A program made the position numbers and the translations under genes. Shown piece by piece: positions 20,501 to 28,111 of a stretch of 28,111 nucleotides of DNA; positions within the stretch are counted from its first letter, which is position 1; the number at the start of each line of letters is the position of its first letter. The notes under the pieces were generated by a model, which worked only from the letters and a program-made list of their open reading frames with translations, was not told where the DNA came from and did no database searches. Location of the stretch: NCBI GenBank assembly GCA_001662425.1, contig BDDC01000311.1:46050-74160 (forward strand), given 5' to 3'. Origin of the DNA: Chlamydomonas sphaeroides (lineage: Eukaryota; Chlorophyta; Chlorophyceae; Chlamydomonadales; Chlamydomonadaceae).

Positions 20501-22388
20501 GCAGCGCCCGCTGCATACGTGATTGCCGCCCTTGCCGCGCCCACCACCCCTCACAGGCGCTGCAAGCCTCGGACATGGAGGCGTTGGATGCTGCGCTGGC
20601 GCCCCTGTCTGCCGCGGTGCAGGAACTGGCTGCCTCGGTATCGGCGCTGGGTGATGAAGTGGACCTGACGCTGGGCCGCGACAACGCGGCGGCGGTGGCG
20701 GGGGCCAGGGCCCAGTCGGGGTTGGGCTCGAGGGGCGGGCCGGCAGCCGACGGCGGCCTGGGCGCGGTGGCGGAGCCCTTCAGGGCAGTTGCCGGCAAGG
20801 GGCGCCGGAGCTCCGCGGCGAGCGACTCCATAGCAGCTAAGGGGGTATCGTTCTCGCAACAGGCTCCGGACCGGCCCACGGCAGAGGCGTGGCTGCTGGC
20901 GGGCATGTTGCCGCTGCAGGAGGTGCTCATTGAGGGTGAGCCGCAGGGCAGGGGTGGCCGTCGCAGCGGTTGTGCCAGCACAAGGCAGCCGTTACGCTGT
21001 TGACCTTTGGGCCACGCCTGGCGCAAGCCCTCCCTGCCCACCGCTCCCGGTGTCGTCTCGCCACCCGCAGCGCTGGCCATCCGAGCCGCGTGGCGGGGCA
21101 TGGACGTGGGGCCCGGCTGGTCCGACCCCTCAATGGTGCAGCCGCGCAGTCTCGCCGCGCCGCAGCATCAGGAGGGCCAGCTCGGCAGCGGGGTCCAGGT
21201 CAGCGGCGCAGACGGCGGCGGGGATGATGAGGTGGAAGAGGCGCAAGCGGGCTCGGTTGCTGAGCTCATGGGCAACCTGGCGGCCTACAGCGACGTCCTC
21301 TCGCAGGTGGGCGGCGGAGCAGGGATCTGAAGCGTCAAGGGAAGCAGGGCACGGCAGCTGCGGGCCTCTGCGTGGGTGCTTACGCCCCCTCGCTTGTGCA
21401 TTTAGCCACCACCGTCATCCCGCCGCCCCAGGTGCTGCCCGGCTCCGAGCTGCACGTGCGCTGCGCGGCCCGGCTGCTGTGGCTGGGCAAGAAGTACTTG
21501 GGCCCCACCGACCCGGTGACGCTGCAGCTGGGCGATGCTGCGTACGGGGCGCTGAGACTGCGTTACGGCCGCCTGCCCGCCAAGAGCTACAACCAGCTGC
21601 TGGAGGGAGGTGGGTGACGAAGATAGCAGACAGCGGCATCCTCATCCTCAGCAGGAGCAGTACCCTGTATGGCAGCGCTACCCAGCCGCATGGCGCAGGT
21701 CTTGCGACCCCAGCCAGCGTCGCCCCTCACTGCCAGGCTTTCCATAATGCGTAATGTAGTGTGGTAGTATCTGACGCCGAGCCTGCGCTGATGTTGCTGT
21801 TTCTGCGCTTCTCCTCACCCCCGGTCAGTGGTGCGATCACACGACGAGCTCCGCCTGCTGCAGCTCATAGCGGAGGAGGAGGTGGAGGAGGCGGAGGAGG
21901 CGGGGGCGGAGGCTGGCGGCGAGGAGCCGGGGGCGGGCGGCGAGGCGCTGATGGACCTGTTCCAGGAGGACGAGCAGCTGCGCGCCGCAGCGCAGCCGCC
22001 GGCGGCCACCGCAGCCCAGTCAGCCGCTCGGCCGCCGCGATCCTGGGCTCCACAGGGCCCAGCGCTCAAGCCCGCGCCCCTGCCGCCGCCACCGAAGCCA
22101 GCTACTTCGGCTGAGGACGTGCTGCCTCAGCACGTGGCGGCTGCCGGCCTAGAGTCGCGGCCTCGGGCCGCCGGAGAGCAGGAGCTGGCGGAACTGCTGG
22201 CGGAGGCGGCGGAGGCGGACCCGGTACAGCGGCTGTTGCAACGCGATGCCGCCGCTGACGGGAACTGGGCGGGGCCGCCGCTGGAGCCGCAGTCGGCGCC
22301 TTCGTCGGTGGGCGGGCTGCTGGACGTGTTCCCCGAGCTGGCGGGGCCGCCAGGCGCACCGGGGGGCGGCGGCGGCAAGCAGGCGTGA
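17520..22388 (+). CDS. SMYD-like SET-domain protein, probable lysine methyltransferase (10 exons, 1105 aa)
   Basis: Exons: 17520-18663, 18944-19050, 19183-19541, 19718-19823, 19996-20141, 20272-20374, 20557-20935, 21071-21306, 21432-21609, 21829-22388. ATG 17520 (ACAAAATGC) is the first Met of the open frame. Residues 1-300 are low complexity, and about 322-358 form a charged helix (RRKREEESAAARALRLREVA). The SET domain starts at GYGLVV (384-389). It is interrupted by about 110 residues and resumes with NHSCAPN (555-561), then RATQDISVGSEVTLAW (574-589). It ends with the YGF-type motif Y616-G-F and a zinc-binding C-x-C-x2-C tail (C620, C622, C625). NHSC binds the methyl donor S-adenosylmethionine, and Tyr616 corresponds to the catalytic tyrosine of SMYD enzymes. 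No MYND zinc finger is visible. Residues 656-920 are helical, and the C-terminus is acidic and Pro/Gly-rich. The substrate is unknown. The exon 1/2 junction has an alternative, described separately. Confidence 0.85.
18788..18873 (+). other. Possible alternative terminal exon inside intron 1 of the SET gene
   Basis: A good acceptor (TCTGTGCAG) ends at 18787. It is in phase with the end of exon 1 and opens 28 codons (GATGQGGAGVELNSM and onward) to a TGA at 18871-18873. No consensus donor in the right phase follows, so it cannot easily be an internal exon. Used as a last exon, it would give a protein of about 409 residues with the N-terminal region but no SET domain. Weak donors (GTGGAG at 18815, GTACAC at 18832) leave room for other models. 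Confidence 0.3.
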
Positions 22389-23312
22389 GGGGGTGGCGGC
22401 GGCTGGTAGCGTGGCCGCATGCCACGTTGCTGTGGATACTGTGAGCCGTCCAGCTCACGCGTCGAGGGTGGTCCGCTTCTAGCAGCGATAGGGCGTCTGG
22501 TGCCCAAGAGAGACGGAAGCAAGGAATGTGCACGCGTGCACGGCGCCTCTGGCAATGGCGCACGTTTTCAGCTTGCAATGTGCTGCTTCTGTTCCATTTA
22601 TGCCCGTCTCATGACGTGTTGGGTGCTGTCGCAGCTGCACCGATAGCATCATCTGGGCGCGTGTTGCTGACCAAGCACGGGCCGAGCACGTGCACGCCTG
22701 CCCTACCGCAATACTGCTCGCGGCCAGCACGGAGCTGCACGACGCAGTGGCCGGATGACGGATAGCGTCCTGGTCGCGCTGCAGGCCTGCCGCCGTAAAG
22801 GCTTTCGGTTCTAAGGCAGAAGTGTCGAAGGCTTACATCTTGCGGCCTACGCTGGCGTGAACAGCCGGCGTACGCCTTGCCATTTGAACATGCTGATGCT
22901 TGGGCGGCCGCCATGCGCACGGGTCACCCCTCATCCACGGTCATGCGGCCGTGTGCACAGTCTAGCCTGCCCTGCCCGCCTGCCGTCGGCGTGCTCAGGG
23001 CCTCACACCCCAAGAACGTCGAACACATTCGATGTTTGATGCGACAGTCGACCTAGGTGTGCCACTTCAAAGACCACACGTCAACAATGTTGGGATACGG
23101 TTCACAGTCTACCGTTGCGCCGCGCAAATAAGGAACAAATTCAAGAATGCAGTCAGTCCTAGCCAGCCAAGCCCTTCCCCACCACACCGCTGCTGCTGCC
23201 CCTGCTGCTGCTGCGCCTCCATGTTCTACCCGCACTTGATCTGCCCCACCAACCAAGCGCGTCACGCGCCGTCATCGGTGTGCCCACGCTCCCACACTGC
23301 CGCTCTTTCGCG
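22389..23312. other. Convergent intergenic region
   Basis: These 924 bases separate the stop codons of the plus-strand SET gene and the minus-strand C2 gene and must hold both 3' ends. I see no gene. No TGTAA occurs on the plus strand, so the poly(A) site of the SET gene is not identified. On the minus strand there is one candidate at 22833-22837. Confidence 0.5.
22833..22837 (-). terminator. Possible TGTAA poly(A) signal of the C2-domain gene
   Basis: Read on the minus strand this is TGTAA, 476 bases after the stop codon at 23313. The distance is typical for a chlorophycean 3' UTR. It is the only TGTAA found on that strand in the interval I scanned between the two convergent genes. Confidence 0.4.
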
Positions 23313-25971
23313 CTAACCCCAATTCTGCGCCCTGCCCAGCCCCTTGCGTAGGGCCACCGACGGGTGCTGCGACGCGTCGTCGCCGCCCGCGCCTCGACCC
23401 TGGCCGCCCGGTCCTTTGCCCTTGGCGCCGTAGCGCCCCAGCACCGCGCTGCCTCCCGCGGTCGAGGAAGACACGTAGCTGCCCGCCGCCCGACCGCTGC
23501 CGGGGCCGCCGCGGGAGACGCCGCCGCCGCTGCCGCCGCGGCCGAAGTTGCTGGACCCCTTGTGCCCCCCGCTGCCCGACTCATTCCGGTCGCCCGCCAT
23601 GTCGGCGCTGCGGCGACCCCGACCGTTGCCCGCAGGCCGCTCCACTGGCCTGGGGTCCTCGTCCGCTGCGTACGCCTCCATGCGCGGTGCCAGGCAGGGC
23701 AGACAGCTGAAGACGCCCCGCAGCCAGGCGCCCGCACCGGCTGCGCTGCTGGCGCCAGAGCCGAAGCCCTGCCAGCCGCGCGGCTGCTGCTCCTCGTCCT
23801 CCTCAACCGCGGGAGGCGGCGGGCCCTCCAGCACCTGCACAGGCAGGGCCAACAGACCCGCACATTGCGTGCGGGCGGCATCACAGAGCCAGCGGCGGCC
23901 GCCCGGGCCCGTACCACGCCTTCCCCCGCCCATGTGCATGGCCAACCTAGCTACACGCCCTGGCGGCTGGCGGTGCCGCACCACCGGGCCCCGCGCCGGT
24001 GGGGCTCACCACTCCCCAGGGCCTTTTCTCCGCGGTATACGACCCAAGCACACCCCTACTCCGCGGCCACACCTTGGAGAACCTCCATGTGCGCTGCGGC
24101 TTGCCCAGCTCGTATATGCCCAGCGCCACCTCGTTCAGCGTCTCGCCCACAAAGGCGTCGCGCAGCTCCAGCACGTGCACCACCTGGGGCCGGGAGGGGG
24201 CCGCGTCGCGAGGGAGGGGAGGGAGCGCGCGCAGCGGAGGCATACGCGGCCTGCGGCACTGCACAGCCGGTGGGCCAAGGGCATTCGCCGTTCCTGGCGC
24301 CCCCGCCCACCGCAAATTCGCACCTCGTACAACCCATCCAGCACCAGGTGTGGGCGGCGATAGGCCTCCGATATGATCGCCATGGGCGCCCCGGAGCCCC
24401 TGCCGCCTCCCCCGAAGAAGCCCAGCTCGTAGCCCTTGTTGAGGTCAGAGGTGGTGGAGCACACCCGCAGCGCCGGCATGCGGCCTCGGCTGAAGCCGCC
24501 AAGCCGGGTGGCAGCAGAGGCCTGCTTGCGAATCGCGCCGCGTGCCGGCGAGCCACCCGCGGCCGACTGGCGCAGCGGCAACTCTGCGTCCAGCACCCCG
24601 GGCGGCACGGAGCCGGGCCCGTAGTCCAGCTGCAGCACCTGAGGGGGTGACAGCGGGCAAGGGGTGTCGCAAGCGGGCTGCCATAGGAAGGACGGGCGAC
24701 CGGCAGGCGTGCGAGCGGAGGTATCAAGGCAGTCGCGGGCTCTGTGTTCCATACCTGTGCGGGCTGGGGCTGGTTGGAGTCCATGCGCACCCAGATGACC
24801 TGCTTAACGCTGTCCACGTGCACCTTGCCACTGTGCTTGCCCATTTCCTGAGGAGGACAACCCACGGCGGGAAGGGGCGCGGTGGGGCTGCAACCCCGCC
24901 TACGCCATGCCGTGGCCGCCAGCAACAGCGGCTGCTCCCTGCTGCTGAGGCTGCGCCCCGCCACCGCTGCACCTTGACGGCCGCCAGAAAGGGCATCCCT
25001 ATCATGTAGGCGTACGAGGCCAGCACCTCGGCAGGCTCCAGCGTGTCCACCAGCGTCCTCTCGCGCTCCACGATGCGGACCTAGGGCGCCGGGGTGTGGG
25101 GCATGGCACTCGCTCGCAGGCCGTGCTGCGGTGTCTGGGCACCGCTGGTTTGCTGCACGGGATGCGCCGCGTGTTGTCCATAGTCCCCAGCGGCCCCCAC
25201 CTTGCCCAGCTTGGCGTCCAGGGGCACGTTGGTGGCGCGCACCTCGGACCACACCTGGGTGGGGCCAGAGGAGGTGGGGTATTGAGGAGCTCTGGCAAGG
25301 CGGCACGGCCTCACTTGCATAACAACGACGACCAGCGCGGGCCAGGGCCGCCGCCAGTGCTGCTCCGAGCATGCACTGCCACAGCACAGGTCGGCACGTG
25401 CTGACCCCCCTGCAACAGCATCCCATAAGTACGGCCCCTTCCCTCTTCCCCACGAACGCCTCCGCACCCGCAGCCCCAGCAGCCGCACTGGCTTCCTGTA
25501 GACCAGCCTCTCCAGGCGCAGGCAGGGCACCCCACCGTAGGCAAGCTCGTAGCCCAGCCCGCCCCCGTTGCCGCTGGCCTCCCGCCGCTCGCTCGTGTCC
25601 AACAGCAGCAGGTGCACCGCGCGGGGGCTGAAGCGCATGCCCGTGTAGCTGGAGGGACAGCGGAGGGGGGAAGCAGTGCGTAGGGCATCTAGGGCTGCAT
25701 ATGAAGGCGCATTCAAACCACTTTGCACATGATTCAATGGCCCACGCCGTCCGCACATGGTGTTGTCCGTGTCAGGCACTGGCACTAGGAAGGTGCAACT
25801 GGCGTCGTCTGTGAGGGCCTCCTCCACCTCCGCCAGCCCCTCCACATAGGAGGCGTAGGTGGGGCCCGTGCTGACAATCTGAGGGAAGAAGGAGGTTGCG
25901 ACAGGCCGCTGGTAGTCTTGTTGCTGCGGCCGACAGGAGCAGCCGGGTTATGTGACGAAGGCAGCGGGCCC

Positions 25972-26050
<79 letters not shown>

Positions 26051-27078
26051 TCCCTCCAACCTGCACCGCTAGCCGCGCCTTCCTAGCCTTGGCGTACTTC
26101 CTGCCCTGCTTGTCCATGCCAAAGCTAACAGGCAGCTCCACCACATCGTACAGCGCCTCCGGGTCAAACTGGGAACAGGGGTGGGCGGGCGGGCAGGTAG
26201 GACAGCTGCGTAGGACCCCTCTCCCATGATGACCAGGCAGCACAGAGGAAGGTGCTGGTTTGTGCTGCCCACACGTGGACGAGGTGGATGGGCGAAGCCA
26301 GAGGCCAGGAGTGTCGGCGAACATGCCCCAAGGGGTGCCACCAATACTCTGGGCGCGGGTGGCACCCGGCTTCCGCGAACGGCACTGCTCTCCCGCCGCC
26401 CCACCCTGCTTTAATACCTGGGAAAAGTCCACCGTGGTGGCTCCGACGTAGGCATCGGCCGTCACCTCCTCGTCCCACAGCTCCAGGCTCACCACGCCGG
26501 ACAGCCCGCCATCCTCCGCCTCCTCCACATCCACGAAGAAGTCCTGCGGGTGTGGGGCAGGGGTGCAGGGACATATGTCGGCGGCCTGAAGAGGGTTGCG
26601 GCGTCTCCGCAGCTGGCGGCGACATGATGAGCCCCTTTGAGCGGGATACTGAGCACGGCTCTCCTGGAGCCTGCGTCAGACCAGCACGGCGCGCCCAGGC
26701 CTACGACACCGAGGTCTCCGCACTGGGCCCCAGATTGTGCCGGGCTTGGGATGCAGCGTACCTCATTCTCCCACACCGGGTTGGGGTTGTTGTCCCGACT
26801 TGCTGTGCGGCCCAGGAGCTCCCCGTTGTGCTTGACCACTGCCGGTGGCAGGCAGGATTCGTGGCAGTGAAGGGTACGGTCCTTGCAGCGGTTTGATGAA
26901 GGCTGCGACCCGCCGAACGACCCGAAGCGTGCCGCTGCCCCATACCATGCCGTGTGGCATGACCCGCTCGTCACCCCACAGTCTCACCGATATAAGGATC
27001 GATGTGCGAAAAGAGATCTGTTTTCGGCAGGTCGTAGCCGCAAAGTACGCGAAGCTGCACGCAACACGCGGCCACCAT
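23313..27078 (-). CDS. C2-domain protein with an unassigned central region (12 exons, 635 aa)
   Basis: Exons: 27078-26988, 26838-26762, 26543-26418, 26168-26061, 25878-25757, 25648-25468, 25254-25201, 25080-24973, 24847-24755, 24638-24324, 24183-24073, 23834-23313. Total 1908 nt. ATG 27078-27076 is the only Met before the domain. Residues 5-98 are a C2 domain: QLRVLCGYDLPKTDLFSHID-PY, then NNPNPVWENEDFF, then SLELWDEEVTADAYVG. Asp21, Asp27, Asp80 and Asp86 fall where C2 domains bind calcium, so calcium-dependent binding to membrane phospholipid is likely. Residues 130-460 are well-mixed, folded-looking sequence that I cannot assign to a family. Near the C-terminus is FSCLPCL (Cys506, Cys509), a possible acylation or metal site. 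The last 100 residues are Gly/Ser/Arg-rich with RGG-like motifs, possibly disordered or RNA-binding. Most introns are in phase 0. Function beyond membrane association cannot be inferred. Confidence 0.85.
25975..26050. repeat. (CCCTGT)12 hexanucleotide microsatellite in an intron of the C2 gene
   Basis: Twelve perfect CCCTGT units run from 25975 to 26046, followed by a partial CCCT. The block lies in the intron between exons 4 and 5 of the minus-strand C2 gene. The pre-mRNA therefore carries GGGACA repeats starting about 10 nt after the 5' splice site at 26060. Runs of GGG with three-base spacers are a standard G-quadruplex pattern. Length is probably polymorphic between strains. Confidence 0.95.
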
Positions 27079-27640
27079 ACAGTGATGTTTGGGTCCCTGC
27101 CGTCGCCAGGCGTCCTCGACACGCGACGGCAGGCTGCGACTATGCGTTACGGGGCGCAGCCTGGATATAGCTCGCGACCCGCAACACAAATTGCTGAAGC
27201 TGCCGTTTGGCCCATAGCTCACTGCGGTTATACGTGCATAATGTACACGTATGACGACACTGTGGTGATCGGGGTATAGGGTTGCGGCAGTAGAAGTGCG
27301 ACTCAGCTGTTGACTTTCGACGTTTTGCGCACCAGCTGTTGGCTGCTATGTCATGTTGATTCCTTTGCATAAGAACCCGGCATAAGGGCAGGCGGTGGCT
27401 ATAGTCTGCGACGTACCCCTAGCCTGCAGACACGTACCCGGCATCCAGTGCCCCTCACCCGGCCGCCGCCAACGGCCCACTCACCGGCCCTGTAAGTGTC
27501 AAGCTGGCCTTTTCCTGAGTGACCCTGGTCTACCGCCGATCCCTGCAATTTATCTTGTCAGCTGGCCTCACTGGCCCCCCACACCCAGGGCCTCCCAATC
27601 CACCCGGGTACCACTCCCGGGTTTGCCTGCCACGGAGCTG
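27079..27640. other. Upstream region of the C2 gene, no gene supported
   Basis: This is the 5' flank of the minus-strand C2 gene. On that strand the frame is open upstream of ATG 27078 back to about 27222, but it has no earlier ATG, so it is probably 5' UTR. A GCTATATCC string occurs on the minus strand near 27164-27172. It is too weak to call a TATA box. Confidence 0.35.
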
Positions 27641-27645
27641 AGTCA

Positions 27646-27656
27646 GGACTCGAACC
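27646..27656 (-). repeat. Pol III B-box-like motif, possible SINE remnant
   Basis: The minus strand reads GGTTCGAGTCC, an exact match to the internal B-box promoter of tRNA genes and tRNA-derived SINEs. The flanks cannot fold into T and acceptor stems, so it is not a tRNA gene. A candidate A-box (TGGCCGCGAGAG, near 27716-27727) is poor. A restriction-site-like palindrome pair (CCCGGGTACC and CCCGGG, 27603-27621) lies downstream on the same strand. A degraded SINE is plausible. No 3' tail or target duplication was seen. Confidence 0.35.
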
Positions 27657-27659
27657 GCC

Positions 27660-28111
27660 CCAGAAGCGCTCCAGACCTATAGTTATATCATATACACGCT
27701 CTAAGAGGTCGCAGTCTCTCGCGGCCAGCACAGTTGCGCGATATGCACTTGCATGTCGGCGGTCTTGGAGCCAAGCTGCGACCTAGGCGACCTAGTGGAT
27801 ACCGCACACCTATATAGACCTTAAGAAGCAAATCCAGGGCGTCGGGAAGCCCGTTCGGCCGACTTGGCCCGGCAGCATGCGACAAATCGCCGCGACTGGA
27901 CCTTCTCTAAACGATACCCACTGTGTTACTACAGCACCTATGGAGTACCAGATATCCAAAAATAGGCTGGGCGACCACCAGGAAGCGTTAAGGGGGCTCA
28001 GTCAGGCACGCACCGTGCTCCCCAGGGGCCCCGTTTGGCAGCCAGGAGGGTAACATCCGGCCAGGACTTCCAAAACAACTTGTCGGGGCACGGCCGAAGT
28101 TGGGAGTGAGC
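27660..28111. other. Right end of the window, no gene supported
   Basis: Only short open frames occur here, none with a recognisable domain. AT-richer patches such as TTATATCATATACACG near 27680-27698 and mixed-composition sequence suggest repeat-derived DNA continuing beyond the window. A minus-strand 65-codon frame (27688-27885) contains DALDLLLKVYIGVRYPL, which looks somewhat protein-like but has no support as a gene. Confidence 0.3.

Noticed and set aside
24056..25756. 566-codon minus-strand frame
   Set aside because: It is a fortuitous open frame. In all C2 exons of this span the family-like, phase-consistent peptides lie in other frames.
25772..26059. Arg-Asp (RD) repeat protein on the minus strand
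   Set aside because: The repeat is the hexanucleotide microsatellite translated in another frame inside an intron.
25785..26534. 249-codon minus-strand frame with Gly-Gln repeats
   Set aside because: It reads through two C2-gene introns and the (GGGACA)n repeat. The spliced model uses the same frame only within true exons.
1..28111. CRISPR arrays, operons or phage-like modules
   Set aside because: No spaced identical repeats of CRISPR type were seen, genes are intron-rich, and no prokaryotic organisation is present.

Overview
The window is nuclear DNA of a eukaryote, most probably a green alga of the chlorophycean/volvocine group (Chlamydomonas, Gonium and Volvox relatives). Four things point there. 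Four multi-exon genes can be assembled with strict GT-AG introns, and their 5' splice sites are mostly GTGCGG, GTGAGG or GTGAGT. Coding sequence is very GC-rich, with GC-ended codons. The proteins carry long Ala/Gly/Pro-rich low-complexity tracts. Intergenic DNA is littered with simple repeats and retroelement debris. Species cannot be fixed from sequence alone. There is no sign of bacterial, organellar or viral gene organisation.

Layout. Bases 1-910 hold the 3' end of a 5'-truncated non-LTR retrotransposon (C-terminal zinc knuckle) and a hairpin/tRNA-like tail. Bases 911-4187 are repeat-rich with no gene I can support. Bases 4188-8466 (minus) are a 9-exon gene for a single-KH-domain RNA-binding protein with a Gly/Met/Ala-rich tail (411 aa). 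Bases 8467-11866 are a decayed interval: coding-like remnants in shifting frames, an isolated candidate first exon, an 18-bp tandem duplication and a cluster of 79-bp repeat units. Bases 11867-17039 (minus) are a 15-exon gene for a complete 692-aa ABC half-transporter of subfamily D. Bases 17520-22388 (plus) are a 10-exon gene for a 1105-aa SMYD-like SET-domain protein. Bases 23313-27078 (minus) are a 12-exon gene for a 635-aa C2-domain protein whose middle I do not recognise. Bases 27079-28111 are intergenic, with a pol III B-box-like motif suggesting a SINE remnant.

The exon models were assembled by hand from splice-site consensus, codon phase and family conservation. In every model the exon lengths add up to an intact reading frame: 1236, 2079, 3318 and 1908 nt including stops. 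The four genes do not form an obvious pathway. The clearest structural relationship is the divergent pair ABC transporter/SET protein, sharing a 480-bp intergenic promoter region with a TATA-like box on the SET side. The SET and C2 genes are convergent, with 924 bp between their stop codons.

The points most worth following are the unassigned central region of the C2 protein, a (GGGACA)12 G-quadruplex-type repeat 10 nt inside one of its introns, the SET protein with an interrupted SET domain and a possible alternative terminal exon, and frame-shifting coding remnants near 9.1-9.7 kb. I see no clear evidence of a wholly new system.
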